The notes beneath the pieces are model-generated. The model was not told the origin of the DNA, did not search any database, and saw only the letters and a program-made list of their open reading frames with translations. A stretch of 64,000 nt of DNA, taken from the NCBI GenBank assembly GCA_017501245.1, contig JAFVXI010000035.1, positions 1 to 64,000 of the forward strand. The letters run 5' to 3'. The first letter of the stretch is position 1; every line of letters starts with the position of its first letter. The DNA is from Clostridia bacterium. GTDB lineage: Bacteria; Bacillota; Clostridia; Oscillospirales; CAG-272. Shown piece by piece: positions 31,817-39,554 of the stretch. A program made the position numbers and the translations under genes.

Positions 31817-32257
31817 TTATTTTGTTACGTATGTGGTGTTTGCGGAGCTTTCCTCGACGTCCTCGGCAACCTCGGTCTCGGCGCCCTCAGCCGTTATGGG
31901 AGCGAATGCACCCGAGCCCGTAAGGCTGAATATTCCAAAGGAGAATACGAGTGCGCAGGCTGCCGCCGCAGTGAGAATGGCGGAGAAGGAGGATCGGAGG
32001 GGGAAGCGCTTGATGGTCCTCTCACGAAGAGGAGCGCTCTTTACGGTGAGATGCTCTGTGACGTAGTCTACGATAGAGGCTACGGAGCCTGCGGAGCTAT
32101 CAAGCGTTGCGGGGAGCTCGGACTCGTTTGTCTGCTTCTTGCCCGCTTGTATAAGCATATAATCTCCGAGGGTGCAGTTATAGCCCTCGCAGCTAACGGT
32201 AAATCTATCTTTAAGATTCTCGTAAAGAGTATCGTAAGGGTTCTTAACAGACGTCAT
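31817..32257 (-). CDS. Unknown single-pass membrane protein at the ftsL position
   Basis: 146 residues from the ATG at 32257, which follows AAAGGAGATAAGACA. About 90 cytosolic residues (TSVKNPYDTLYENLKDRFTV, then a SELPATLDSSAGSVASIV stretch) precede one hydrophobic helix (FSAILTAAAACALVFSFGIF, near residues 92-111) and a short acidic exterior tail. It lies between rsmH and the class B PBP, where ftsL sits in other Bacillota. FtsL instead has a short cytosolic part and an extracellular coiled coil, so this protein is not a canonical FtsL. I do not recognise its family. The 5-prime end is 13 bases from the rsmH stop. Confidence 0.75.
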   Translation of the reverse strand: MTSVKNPYDTLYENLKDRFTVSCEGYNCTLGDYMLIQAGKKQTNESELPATLDSSAGSVASIVDYVTEHLTVKSAPLRERTIKRFPLRSSFSAILTAAAACALVFSFGIFSLTGSGAFAPITAEGAETEVAEDVEESSANTTYVTK

Positions 32258-32270
32258 TGTCTTATCTCCT

Positions 32271-33215
32271 TTATATTTTTTCTGCGATCCTGAGCTTTGC
32301 GCTCCTCGCACGGGGATTTGCCTCAAGCTCTCCGTCGGAGGGGAGGATGGGCTTCTTTGAGAGATCCCTCAGCTTCGGCTTGTTGCCGCAGATGCAAACG
32401 GGGAAGTCCTTCGGGCAGGTGCAGCCGCCCATCTGATCACGGAAGCCAAGCTTGACCAGCCTGTCCTCAAGTGAATGGAAGGATATGATAGCTATCCTTC
32501 CGCCGGGCACGAGGCGTGCGGATGCCGCATTTATCAGAGGCTTGATGGCGTCGAGCTCGGCGTTTACCTCGATCCTGATCGCCTGGAAGGTCCTCTTTGC
32601 GGGGTGAGGGCCGTTTTCCCTCGCCGCAGCGGGGATAGCCGCTCTGATTATATCGGATAGCTGGTGAGTTGTTTCGATCGGTGCCTCCTTGCGCGCCTTA
32701 GCTATAAAGGAAGCGATCCTCGGTGCAAATCTCTCCTCGCCGTATTCAAAGATCAGGCGCTTGAGATCAGCCTCGGTGTATTCGTTTACGACCTTGAATG
32801 CCGTGAGGGGTGCATCGGTGTCCATTCTCATATCGAGCGGAGCGTCGTGCATATAGCTGAATCCCCTCTCGGGAACGTCAAACTGATGTGACGAGCAGCC
32901 AAGGTCGGCAAGCACGCCGCCAAGGTTGTCCACTCCCATAGAATCGAGAACCTCGCCGATAGAGGAGAAGTTTTCGTTCACGAAGGTGACGCGGTCAAGG
33001 TAGTCGTGCAGCCTTTCGGTTGCCGCTGCAATTGCGTTTTTATCTCTGTCAAAGCAGATGAGCCTCGAATTCGGCCCCATGCGCTTTGCTATCTCGAGCG
33101 AATGACCGCCGCCGCCCGCAGTGCAGTCAACGTAGGTATATCCGTCACGAATGTTGAGCGCCTCGATGCACTCGTATAAGAGGACCGAAACGTGTGAGAA
33201 AACCATATCAGACAT
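32271..33215 (-). CDS. rsmH: 16S rRNA (cytosine-1402-N4)-methyltransferase
   Basis: 314 residues. N-terminal HVSVLLYECIEAL, SAM loop YVDCTAGGGGHSLEI, and RGFSYMHDAPLDMRMD (the family signature) are present. The C-terminal part has KRTFQAIRIEVNAELD and ISFHSLEDRLVK, then a Cys-rich CTCPKDFPVCICG segment. RsmH methylates N4 of C1402 in the ribosomal P site. It lies 39 bases after mraZ and shares its promoter. ATG at 33215 has GGGAGG nearby. Confidence 0.97.
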   Translation of the reverse strand: MSDMVFSHVSVLLYECIEALNIRDGYTYVDCTAGGGGHSLEIAKRMGPNSRLICFDRDKNAIAAATERLHDYLDRVTFVNENFSSIGEVLDSMGVDNLGGVLADLGCSSHQFDVPERGFSYMHDAPLDMRMDTDAPLTAFKVVNEYTEADLKRLIFEYGEERFAPRIASFIAKARKEAPIETTHQLSDIIRAAIPAAARENGPHPAKRTFQAIRIEVNAELDAIKPLINAASARLVPGGRIAIISFHSLEDRLVKLGFRDQMGGCTCPKDFPVCICGNKPKLRDLSKKPILPSDGELEANPRARSAKLRIAEKI

Positions 33216-33254
33216 TTCGCTTTCCTCCCATTTGAATTATTAATAGAATAATTA

Positions 33255-33677
33255 TTAGAGTCCGTACTGCTTCATTATCTCGCGCATCTTGGAGAAGTCA
33301 CGGGTCTTTTCGCGCTCGCTCCAGATCTCCTCAGCCCAGATGCGGATCTGCTTGCCGACGCCGACGAAAACGACGTTCTTTTCGATCATTGCGTGCGCCG
33401 CAAGCCTCTCGTCGAGGATGATCCTTCCGCTTGCGTCGGGGACGCATTTCTGCGCCGCACCGAGGATGAAATCCTGAACCTCGACAGCGTCTGTCTCGGG
33501 CATGCGCTCGATCTTCTCAACGAACTGAGCCCACTCATCGGCGGTGTAGACGGAGAGATAGGTGTCAAATTTCCTTGTGATGTAGAACTCGTCGCCAAGC
33601 TCGTCACGGAACTTAGACGGAATGAAGATGCGCTTCTTCGCATCGAGAGAATGCTTGTAAGAACCTACGAATGACAC
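33255..33677 (-). CDS. mraZ: Transcriptional regulator MraZ
   Basis: 140 residues from the GTG at 33677, which directly follows the purine-rich site AAAGGAGGAGG. A longer frame to 33806 would cross the promoter and has no ribosome site. Two AbrB-like halves are seen: YKHSLDAKKRIFIPSKFRDEL and QKCVPDASGRIILDERLAAHA (DxxGRI/L). MraZ is a ring-forming DNA-binding regulator of the dcw cluster that recognises repeated GTGG-type boxes. Two such boxes lie at its own transcription start (33752-33771). It is the first gene of the minus-strand division operon. Confidence 0.96.
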   Translation of the reverse strand: MSFVGSYKHSLDAKKRIFIPSKFRDELGDEFYITRKFDTYLSVYTADEWAQFVEKIERMPETDAVEVQDFILGAAQKCVPDASGRIILDERLAAHAMIEKNVVFVGVGKQIRIWAEEIWSEREKTRDFSKMREIMKQYGL

Positions 33678-33751
33678 TTTTCCTCCTCCTTTCGCCGAAA
33701 ATGATGCTTTTGTGGGATCGATGCTCCAATTAGTGGGAAAATGAGGTTTTT

Positions 33752-33771
33752 TGCTCCACTTCGCCCCACTT
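33752..33771 (-). promoter_or_regulatory. Putative MraZ operator, two 10-bp direct repeats
   Basis: Minus strand: AAGTGGGGCG then AAGTGGAGCA, contiguous with a 10-base period, starting at the predicted +1 of the mraZ promoter. MraZ binds direct repeats of this GTGG type with helical spacing. Two more GTGGG blocks occur on the opposite strand at 33712 and 33733. Confidence 0.65.
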
Positions 33772-33777
33772 GTAACC

Positions 33778-33806
33778 ATTATAATATATCTCTCTTTGAA
33801 AATCAA
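33778..33806 (-). promoter_or_regulatory. Sigma-A promoter of the mraZ/dcw operon
   Basis: Minus strand: TTGATT (33806-33801), 17-bp spacer, TATAAT (33783-33778). The leader before the mraZ GTG is about 95 bases. Confidence 0.85.
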
Positions 33807-33883
33807 TAGTTTTTGATAAAAAAATTAAAAAAATTTCATAAATGCTTACCGTCGATCAAAAAAATGCGAAAACCTCTTCCAAA

Positions 33884-33905
33884 GCGCCCCACTTTGTGCT
33901 ACAAT
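33884..33905 (+). promoter_or_regulatory. Promoter -10 of the 33918 gene with an MraZ-like box in its spacer
   Basis: TACAAT at 33900-33905 with a weak -35 (TTCCAA, 17 bases upstream). The antisense of 33884-33895 reads AAAGTGGGGCGC, identical in its AGTGGGGCG core to the box at the mraZ start, so MraZ could control both directions. Confidence 0.4.
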
Positions 33906-33917
33906 ATAGTGGCAAGG

Positions 33918-34268
33918 ATGGTGATTTTTACGTCGTTTTTCAAGAAGCTCTTTAAGATCGGGCAGAAGCCTGGAACGCCGGCTTACAGAATTGAGCAGGC
34001 AAAAAAGATACACGGTCAGGCGGTCAAGTACGTCACAGAGCGCCGTGACGGTAACGACGATATCGTCGGCAGGGGAGGCTCGGTCTCGCTCGTTGACGAC
34101 AGGCTGATTATCGATTCGTCTGGCGAGAGGCTTTTCGTCTGCCCGGTCAAGAGTGTTGATATCAGCTGGCTTATGAGCGGAAACGGCGTTATCATCTCGG
34201 GCGCAGATATGCTTCGTGGCGGCGAGGAAAGAACCGTCACCGTCCATTTCGTCTATTACAGAAAGTGA
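33918..34268 (+). CDS. Hypothetical protein, about 116 residues
   Basis: The start at ATG 33918 (MVIFTSFFKKLFKIG) is uncertain: AAGG lies right before it, and the predicted transcript start is only about 6 bases upstream. A basic, hydrophobic N-terminus is followed by a probably beta-rich soluble part (RGGSVSLVDDRLIIDSSGERLFVCPVKSVD, written here as several short strands). I recognise no domain. It is divergent from mraZ and 33 bases before ispD in the same direction, so it is probably the first gene of the ispD-ispF transcript. Confidence 0.55.
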   Translation: MVIFTSFFKKLFKIGQKPGTPAYRIEQAKKIHGQAVKYVTERRDGNDDIVGRGGSVSLVDDRLIIDSSGERLFVCPVKSVDISWLMSGNGVIISGADMLRGGEERTVTVHFVYYRK

Positions 34269-34301
34269 TCGGGTGGATACCCGATTGCCGTGAGGTAAAT
34301 A

Positions 34302-34997
34302 ATGTCAGATAGAGTTTGTGCGATACTGCTTGCCGGTGGCTCGGGAACGAGGATGGGCACGGGTGTTGCAAAGCAATGGGCAGAGATAGGCGGGTGCTCG
34401 GTTTTATGCCGAGTGCTACGTGCATTTGAGGGATGCCCTGATATCGACGATATAGTTCTCGTGGTCAGAGCGGGGGAGGAGGAGTCCGCCCGTGCCGAGA
34501 CAGAAGGGATATCGAAGCTACGCAGCGTGGTCGAGGGCGGTGCCTACCGTGCCGAGTCTGCAAGGCTCGGTTTTCTCGCCATAGGCGAGGATGTTTCCCA
34601 CGTCGCCATCCACGACGTCGCAAGACCGTTTATAACGCCAAATGCGATATCGGCGGTGGTGAGAGAGGCAAAGCGCACTGGCGCCGCAACGGCGGTCAGC
34701 CGCATCCACAGCACGGTCAAGAGGCTGGAGGCTGACGGCAGGATAGGCGAAACGCTCGACCGTGATAGCCTCGTTTTTGCTGAAACGCCCCAGGCTTTTT
34801 CGGTTGAGTTATATGAAAAGGCGCTCTCGCATTGTGTGCTTTCCGAGAGGATAACCGACGACAACATGCTTATGGAGTCGATAGGAGTGAGGGCCGTCAG
34901 CGTTGACGTCGGCACCGGCAATATCAAGATCACCACGCCCGAGGACCTTCGCTATGCGGAGTTCCTTTGCCAAAAAGGAGGGCTACGTAATGAGTAG
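34302..34997 (+). CDS. ispD: 2-C-methyl-D-erythritol 4-phosphate cytidylyltransferase
   Basis: 231 residues. The CTP-binding loop [11 protein letters not shown] (9-19) and Lys24 of AKQW form the nucleotidyltransferase signature. [11 protein letters not shown] and the late AETPQAF complete the family pattern. IspD joins CTP and methylerythritol phosphate in the third step of the MEP pathway. The gene overlaps ispF by 8 bases, the usual ispD-ispF arrangement. The third relevant gene, ispE, lies at 2365 in the window. Confidence 0.96.
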   Translation: MSDRVCAILLAGGSGTRMGTGVAKQWAEIGGCSVLCRVLRAFEGCPDIDDIVLVVRAGEEESARAETEGISKLRSVVEGGAYRAESARLGFLAIGEDVSHVAIHDVARPFITPNAISAVVREAKRTGAATAVSRIHSTVKRLEADGRIGETLDRDSLVFAETPQAFSVELYEKALSHCVLSERITDDNMLMESIGVRAVSVDVGTGNIKITTPEDLRYAEFLCQKGGLRNE

Positions 34998-35475
34998 TTT
35001 ACGTATAGGGCACGGCTATGACGTGCATAGACTCGTCGAGGGTCGTGACCTCATTATCGGAGGAGTAAAGATAGAGCATGAAAAGGGCCTGCTCGGACAT
35101 TCGGATGCCGACGTCCTTCTGCACGCCGTCATGGACGCTCTTCTCGGTGCGTGCGCTATGGGAGATATCGGCAGGCATTTTCCCGATTCCTCAGACGAAT
35201 GGCTCGGCGCATCCAGCATGCACCTTCTCTCGCTAGTTCACGAAAGACTCTTGAATGCGGGCTACACCGTCGTTAACGTGGATGCAACTCTCGTTATGCA
35301 AAGGCCAAAGGTTGCGCCATATATCGAAAAAATGCGAAAAAATATAGCCTTTGCGCTCGGGATCGACGTAGATTCCGTAAACGTAAAGGCCACGACCGAG
35401 GAGCGCCTCGGCTTTACGGGCAGCGAGGAGGGCGTATCCGCCCACGCCGTTGCACTCGTTGAGAAGAATATTTAA
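34990..35475 (+). CDS. ispF: 2-C-methyl-D-erythritol 2,4-cyclodiphosphate synthase
   Basis: 161 residues from the ATG at 34990, with AAAAGGAGG upstream inside ispD. Zinc ligands are in GHGYDVHRL (Asp11, His13) and in [30 protein letters not shown] and the C-terminal [24 protein letters not shown] are conserved. It forms a trimer converting CDP-ME-2-phosphate into MEcPP with loss of CMP. Its start is embedded in the end of ispD, implying translational coupling. Confidence 0.97.
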   Translation: MSSLRIGHGYDVHRLVEGRDLIIGGVKIEHEKGLLGHSDADVLLHAVMDALLGACAMGDIGRHFPDSSDEWLGASSMHLLSLVHERLLNAGYTVVNVDATLVMQRPKVAPYIEKMRKNIAFALGIDVDSVNVKATTEERLGFTGSEEGVSAHAVALVEKNI

Positions 35476-35654
35476 AAAGCGCCCGACCTCCATCGGCTTA
35501 AAACGACCTTTGCTTTTACTGTCCCGGTAGGTCCTGACGCTTGAATATTTTATTAAAGCTTCCGCTTCCTGCTCCTTACTATGCTATTCGGCAGAGACGG
35601 AAATCGCTACACGAAAAACAAACAACAAATAAAGAAACAGAGAGGTTTTATGCT

Positions 35655-36296
35655 ATGATCAAGATTTCACCCTCGGTGCTTGCCTGCGATCTGTCGAGGC
35701 TTGCCGACGAGGTAGGAGTAATTGAAAGGGCGGGAGCAGAGATGGCGCATCTCGACGTTATGGACGGATGCTTCGTTCCCAATATGTCCTTCGGTATGCC
35801 TGTTATCGAGGCGCTCAGACGCCACTCCGGCATCATATTTGACGTTCATCTTATGATCGTTGAGCCCGAGAAGTATGCCGAGAGATTTATCGATGCGGGT
35901 GCGGATATCGTCACCTTCCACTACGAGGCGGCAAAGGACAGTGCGGCGCTTCTCGACCTTATCAGATCCAAGGGCGCAAAGGCGGCTATCTCCATCAAGC
36001 CGAAAACCTCTGCACAGGAGATCTTCCATCTGCTCGATAAGTGCGATATGGTGCTTGTTATGACCGTCGAGCCCGGCTACGGCGGACAGAGCTTTATGCC
36101 CGATATGCTCCCCAAGATCAAGGCGCTCAGAGAGGAGATCGAAAGGCGTGGGCTCAACGTGGATATCGAGGTTGACGGAGGTATAAATCCCGAGACCGCA
36201 AAGCTCGTTAAGGAGGCAGGCGCAAACGTCCTCGTAGCGGGCAGCTCGGTGTTTAAGGCCGAGGATCGTAAGGCTGCGATAGACGCTCTTCGATAA
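35655..36296 (+). CDS. rpe: Ribulose-phosphate 3-epimerase
   Basis: 213 residues from the ATG at 35655 (MIKISPSVLACDLSRLADEV), preceded by AGAGAGG. TIM-barrel signatures: SVLACDLSRL, MAHLDVMDGCFVPNMSFG (metal-binding HxDxMDG), FDVHLMIVEPEKY, VMTVEPGYGGQSFM and EVDGGINPETA. It interconverts ribulose-5-phosphate and xylulose-5-phosphate in the pentose phosphate route. In many Clostridia rpe follows rsgA and precedes thiN; here it stands alone between ispF and a bidirectional terminator. No clear promoter was found in the 180 bases before it. Confidence 0.95.
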   Translation: MIKISPSVLACDLSRLADEVGVIERAGAEMAHLDVMDGCFVPNMSFGMPVIEALRRHSGIIFDVHLMIVEPEKYAERFIDAGADIVTFHYEAAKDSAALLDLIRSKGAKAAISIKPKTSAQEIFHLLDKCDMVLVMTVEPGYGGQSFMPDMLPKIKALREEIERRGLNVDIEVDGGINPETAKLVKEAGANVLVAGSSVFKAEDRKAAIDALR

Positions 36297-36410
36297 TATC
36301 TAAAAATGAAATAACGCTACATAAAACGAGGCAGAAATGCACAAATGAACAAACTACGCATTTTAACAAAGGATAATTCAGCCCATCTTATCCCTTGGTT
36401 TTGTGGCGCA

Positions 36411-36445
36411 AAAAAAGACGGAGATAGCTGATCTCCGCCTTTTTT
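36411..36445. terminator. Bidirectional terminator between rpe and ruvB
   Basis: CGGAGAT (36419-36425) pairs with ATCTCCG (36431-36437), flanked by an A-run on the left and TTTTTT on the right, so it can stop transcription from rpe and from the ruv operon. Confidence 0.82.
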
Positions 36446-36546
36446 CTATTTGTTATTATTTGGTTGAATGAGCGCCGCCCGGAGCGGGCTCTTTTGCGGT
36501 TGTAAAACTGTTTAAGCCGCCCCCCAAATAAAGGGGTATTATCCGA

Positions 36547-37626
36547 TCAATCGTCAAAGTTTATTGAGCTTTGCCCGGGGGTCTCTTTACTACCGGATAT
36601 GGGGGAGAATGGGATGCCGAGATGCTCGTAGGCAAGCTTGGTAACGCATCTGCCCCTCGGCGTCCTCGCAAGGAAGCCGATCTGCATAAGATAGGGCTCG
36701 TAGACGTCCTCGATGGTTATCGCCTCCTCGCCGATGGTGGCTGCGAGCGTTTCAAGTCCGACAGGGCCGCCGGAGTAGTATCTTATGATGGATTCAAGCA
36801 TCCTTCTGTCGATGTTGTCAAGTCCTAATTCGTCGATCTCAAGCGCTTCAAGCGCAAAGTTTGCGATGTCGGAGGTGATGGTTCCGTTGCCTTTGATTAT
36901 CGCAAAGTCACGGACCCTCTTAAGTAGCCTGTTTGCAATTCTCGGCGTGCCTCTTGAGCGGGAGGCAATAGCCTTAGCTCCGTCATCGGTGATCTCTATA
37001 TCGAGTATGCTCGCCGAGCGCTTAACTATGGTCGCAAGCTCGTCGGTGGTGTATAGCTCGAGTCTGAAAAGAACGCCGAATCTGTCACGCAGGGGGGTGG
37101 TGAGCTGTCCCGCCCTCGTGGTTGCGCCGATAAGGGTGAATTTGGGGATAGGGAGGCGGATAGAGCGTGCGCTCGGACCCTTGCCGATGATGATATCGAT
37201 CGCATAGTCCTCCATAGCGGGGTAGAGGATCTCCTCTACGGCTCTCGAGAGGCGGTGGATCTCATCGATGAAAAGCACGTCGCCGTCAGCGAGGTTCGTA
37301 AGAAGGGATGCGAGGTCGCCCGGCTTTTCGATGGCGGGGCCGGAGGTGGTTCTTATATTTACGCCCATCTCGTTTGCGATAATGCCCGAAAGGGTGGTCT
37401 TACCGAGGCCGGGAGGGCCGTAGAGAAGGACGTGATCGAGCGGCTCGCCTCTCAGCTTTGCGCTCTGGATGTAGACCTTGAGATTGGATTTGATCTGCTC
37501 CTGTCCGATATAGTCGTCAAGCACCTTGGGGCGCAGGTTATTCTCGACCTCGGAGTCCTGCACGGAGTCGTATTCGTATGAAAGAATTCGATTTTCAAAG
37601 TCAAACTCATTTACTTCATCAATCAT
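36547..37626 (-). CDS. ruvB: Holliday junction branch migration ATPase RuvB
   Basis: 359 residues. AAA+ motifs [14 protein letters not shown] (Walker A), [11 protein letters not shown] (Walker B), [20 protein letters not shown] (sensor 1 and arginine finger) and [18 protein letters not shown] (sensor 2) are complete. The C-terminal winged helix ends TPRGR then AYEHLGI. RuvB hexamers drive branch migration of Holliday junctions with RuvA. The gene is last in the minus-strand operon and lies 24 bases after ruvA. The N-terminal [22 protein letters not shown] is normal for Bacillota. Confidence 0.97.
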   Translation of the reverse strand: MIDEVNEFDFENRILSYEYDSVQDSEVENNLRPKVLDDYIGQEQIKSNLKVYIQSAKLRGEPLDHVLLYGPPGLGKTTLSGIIANEMGVNIRTTSGPAIEKPGDLASLLTNLADGDVLFIDEIHRLSRAVEEILYPAMEDYAIDIIIGKGPSARSIRLPIPKFTLIGATTRAGQLTTPLRDRFGVLFRLELYTTDELATIVKRSASILDIEITDDGAKAIASRSRGTPRIANRLLKRVRDFAIIKGNGTITSDIANFALEALEIDELGLDNIDRRMLESIIRYYSGGPVGLETLAATIGEEAITIEDVYEPYLMQIGFLARTPRGRCVTKLAYEHLGIPFSPISGSKETPGQSSINFDD

Positions 37627-37650
37627 AAAAGCGTGAGAACCTCCTGTCGA

Positions 37651-38262
37651 TTATTTAGCAAGCTTTTTAAGAGCGAGCCTGATGATGGAGCCTGTGTCCA
37701 TAGTGGGGTCAATGCTCTTTAGAGCATTAAGCACTGTCGATTTATCATATCCGAGCACCATAAGAGCCTCGGATGCCTCGGCGAGATTTCCGCCGCCGAC
37801 AGCGTGAGGAGCATCGATGGAGATGCCGCCCTGCGCGCTGGGAGAGGAGACGAAGTCCTGAGCGATCTTGTCCTTAAGCTCAAGCACGATCCTGGCCGCA
37901 GTCTTTTTGCCGATGTTTTGCGCCTTGGATATCGACTTGATATCCTCGGAGGCGACGGCAAGCGCGAGCTTGTCGGGGGTCATAATGGAGAGTATAGCCA
38001 TCGCCGCCTTGGGGCCGACGCCGCTTACGCTCGTAAGCATGCTGTAAGCGTTCTTTTCGTCAACGCTTCCAAAGCCGAACAGCTCGACGCCGTCCTCTCT
38101 TACCGCAAGGGTGGTAAAGAGCTTGACCTCACTGCCGACCTTTGACGAGAGTGACTCAGCCGTAATGAGGCTGACCGTGAGCTGATATCCGACGCCGCCG
38201 CAGTCAACAACGCAAAAATTCGTATCAAGCATGGCAAGCTCGCCACGAAGATAATAAAACAT
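37651..38262 (-). CDS. ruvA: Holliday junction-binding protein RuvA
   Basis: 203 residues. N-terminal OB fold starting MFYYLRGELAMLDTNFCVVD, then the two helix-hairpin-helix motifs (YSMLTSVSGVGPKAAMAILS and KAQNIGKKTAARIVLELKDK), a linker, and the RuvB-binding domain III (EASEALMVLGYDKSTVLNAL). RuvA tetramers hold the four-way junction for RuvB. It is followed by ruvB and preceded by a DUF951 gene 6 bases away. No ruvC is present, as expected for Bacillota. Confidence 0.97.
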   Translation of the reverse strand: MFYYLRGELAMLDTNFCVVDCGGVGYQLTVSLITAESLSSKVGSEVKLFTTLAVREDGVELFGFGSVDEKNAYSMLTSVSGVGPKAAMAILSIMTPDKLALAVASEDIKSISKAQNIGKKTAARIVLELKDKIAQDFVSSPSAQGGISIDAPHAVGGGNLAEASEALMVLGYDKSTVLNALKSIDPTMDTGSIIRLALKKLAK

Positions 38263-38268
38263 ATTTTC

Positions 38269-38472
38269 CTACCTTTCGTCATCGCCGTCTGCGATAACCT
38301 TTTTTATCTGCCCCTCGAGCTTGATGCGCGGGAGCGTGAGATCACGGCTGCAGCCGGTGCAAGCAATTCTTACGTCGCTGCCGACACGCATAACTCTGAA
38401 GGTGTCGCTGCCGCAGGGGTGCGGCTTTTTCAGCTTCAGAAGATCGCCAAGAGAAAATCTAACGATATTCAT
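38269..38472 (-). CDS. DUF951 family small zinc-ribbon-like protein
   Basis: 67 residues starting MNIVRFSLGDLLKLKKPHPCG. The conserved KKPHPCGSDTFRVMRVGSDV block and the second Cys pair IACTGCSRDLTLPR are the DUF951 pattern; the Cys residues suggest metal binding. Function unknown. The family is widespread in Bacillota, often near chromosome-partition or tRNA genes. It sits between a membrane protein gene (4 bases) and ruvA (6 bases), so it is part of the ruv operon here. Confidence 0.9.
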   Translation of the reverse strand: MNIVRFSLGDLLKLKKPHPCGSDTFRVMRVGSDVRIACTGCSRDLTLPRIKLEGQIKKVIADGDDER

Positions 38473-38476
38473 CCCC

Positions 38477-38929
38477 TCAGCCTCCGAAGCGTGAGGTGTA
38501 TTTAGGCTCCTCCGCCTTTTTCTTTTTCTGCCCGGGGTCGCCGGACTCCTTTGCGGGAGCTTTTCCTCTTCGGATAAGGTAAAGAGTGATGCGCACGAGG
38601 GCGTAAACGAGGGTAAAGAGCGAAATAGCTATAAAGAGCTTTGCCGCGTTTGACGAGCCGACGACGCCGCTGTTATAGTAGATCACAATGAAGCCCGAGA
38701 GCAGGATAGAGTAGTGAAGAATGATCTGATATATCATCCTGCAAGAGAGCAGCCCGACAAGGAGACCTGCCCCAGTAATGAGTGCGGCGTAACCCATGAT
38801 AAGGAAAAACTTAGCGATCGGCACGCCCTGATCGGTCACCCCGGCTAAAGCGAGGGAAACGTAAAGGACGAAAAGCAGGATCACCGTATACGCCGCCGTT
38901 TTATAAAGAAAGCCTTTAAGCTTGTTCAT
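38477..38929 (-). CDS. Four-helix integral membrane protein of unknown function
   Basis: 150 residues. Four hydrophobic segments (about 10-30, 41-63, 68-88, 96-118) are followed by a basic cytosolic tail with a run of KKKK. The overall layout resembles DUF3021-like small membrane proteins, but I cannot assign it firmly. It is the first gene of the operon with DUF951, ruvA and ruvB, and is preceded by GGAGG 7-8 bases before ATG 38929. Context does not give a function. Confidence 0.75.
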   Translation of the reverse strand: MNKLKGFLYKTAAYTVILLFVLYVSLALAGVTDQGVPIAKFFLIMGYAALITGAGLLVGLLSCRMIYQIILHYSILLSGFIVIYYNSGVVGSSNAAKLFIAISLFTLVYALVRITLYLIRRGKAPAKESGDPGQKKKKAEEPKYTSRFGG

Positions 38930-38968
38930 TAACGGTCCTCCGAAAACGGCTAAAATATCACAAATATC

Positions 38969-38997
38969 ATTTTATCACATCCAAAGGAGAAATTCAA
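38969..38997 (-). promoter_or_regulatory. Sigma-A promoter of the ruv operon
   Basis: Minus strand: TTGAAT (38997-38992), 17-bp spacer, TAAAAT (38974-38969). No LexA-like operator is obvious near it. Confidence 0.8.
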
Positions 38998-39080
38998 GGG
39001 GCATTTATCGGGAAATGGCGATATTTCTCACCCGGGTATGAATAAAAATGCAAAAGTTGCGGATTTTATTCGATACGACC

Positions 39081-39109
39081 TTGACTTTGCCCGCGCATAA
39101 TAGTATAAT
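39081..39109 (+). promoter_or_regulatory. Sigma-A promoter of the nusB operon
   Basis: TTGACT (39081-39086), 17-bp spacer, TATAAT (39104-39109). It is divergent from the ruv promoter, about 84 bases apart. Confidence 0.87.
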
Positions 39110-39143
39110 TGTAGAATAAATAAAAAATTACGTGAGGTAGACT

Positions 39144-39554
39144 ATGGCTATGTCGAGAAAGCTTTCGAGAGAGACGGCGTTTTTGCTCTTGTTTGAGTAT
39201 TTCTTCAAGCAGGATGAGAGTGCCGTCGAGATCTACGAGCATGCGGGCGAGTATCCCGATTTTGAGGAGTCCGAATACACTAAGCGCGCCTTCTTCGGAA
39301 CCTGTGAAAACATTAAGGAGATCGGTGAGATCATTGATAAGTGCCTCGTCGGCTGGAGCTCTCAGAGAGTTTCCTGTGCATCCCGTGCTATCCTTTATCT
39401 TGCGGTCTACGAGATGCTCTACGTAGAGGACGTGCCCTATAAGGTCGCTATAAACGAGGCCGTCGAGCTTTCTAAAAAGTTCGAGGGAGAGAATTCCTAT
39501 TCCTTCGTCAACGGCGTGCTTAACGCCTGCGCATCGAGCCTTTCGCTGAAATGA
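39144..39554 (+). CDS. nusB: Transcription antitermination factor NusB
   Basis: 136 residues of the all-helical NusB fold: SRKLSRETAFLLLFEYFF at the start, then YTKRAFFGTCENIKEIGEII, RVSCASRAILYLAVYEMLY and the terminal VPYKVAINEAVELSKKFEGE with NSYSFVNGVLNA. NusB with S10 binds boxA RNA in rRNA transcripts. The start is ATG 39144 (ATG 39150 also possible). The stop overlaps the next gene by 4 bases. It leads a long plus-strand run up to dnaE. Confidence 0.95.
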   Translation: MAMSRKLSRETAFLLLFEYFFKQDESAVEIYEHAGEYPDFEESEYTKRAFFGTCENIKEIGEIIDKCLVGWSSQRVSCASRAILYLAVYEMLYVEDVPYKVAINEAVELSKKFEGENSYSFVNGVLNACASSLSLK

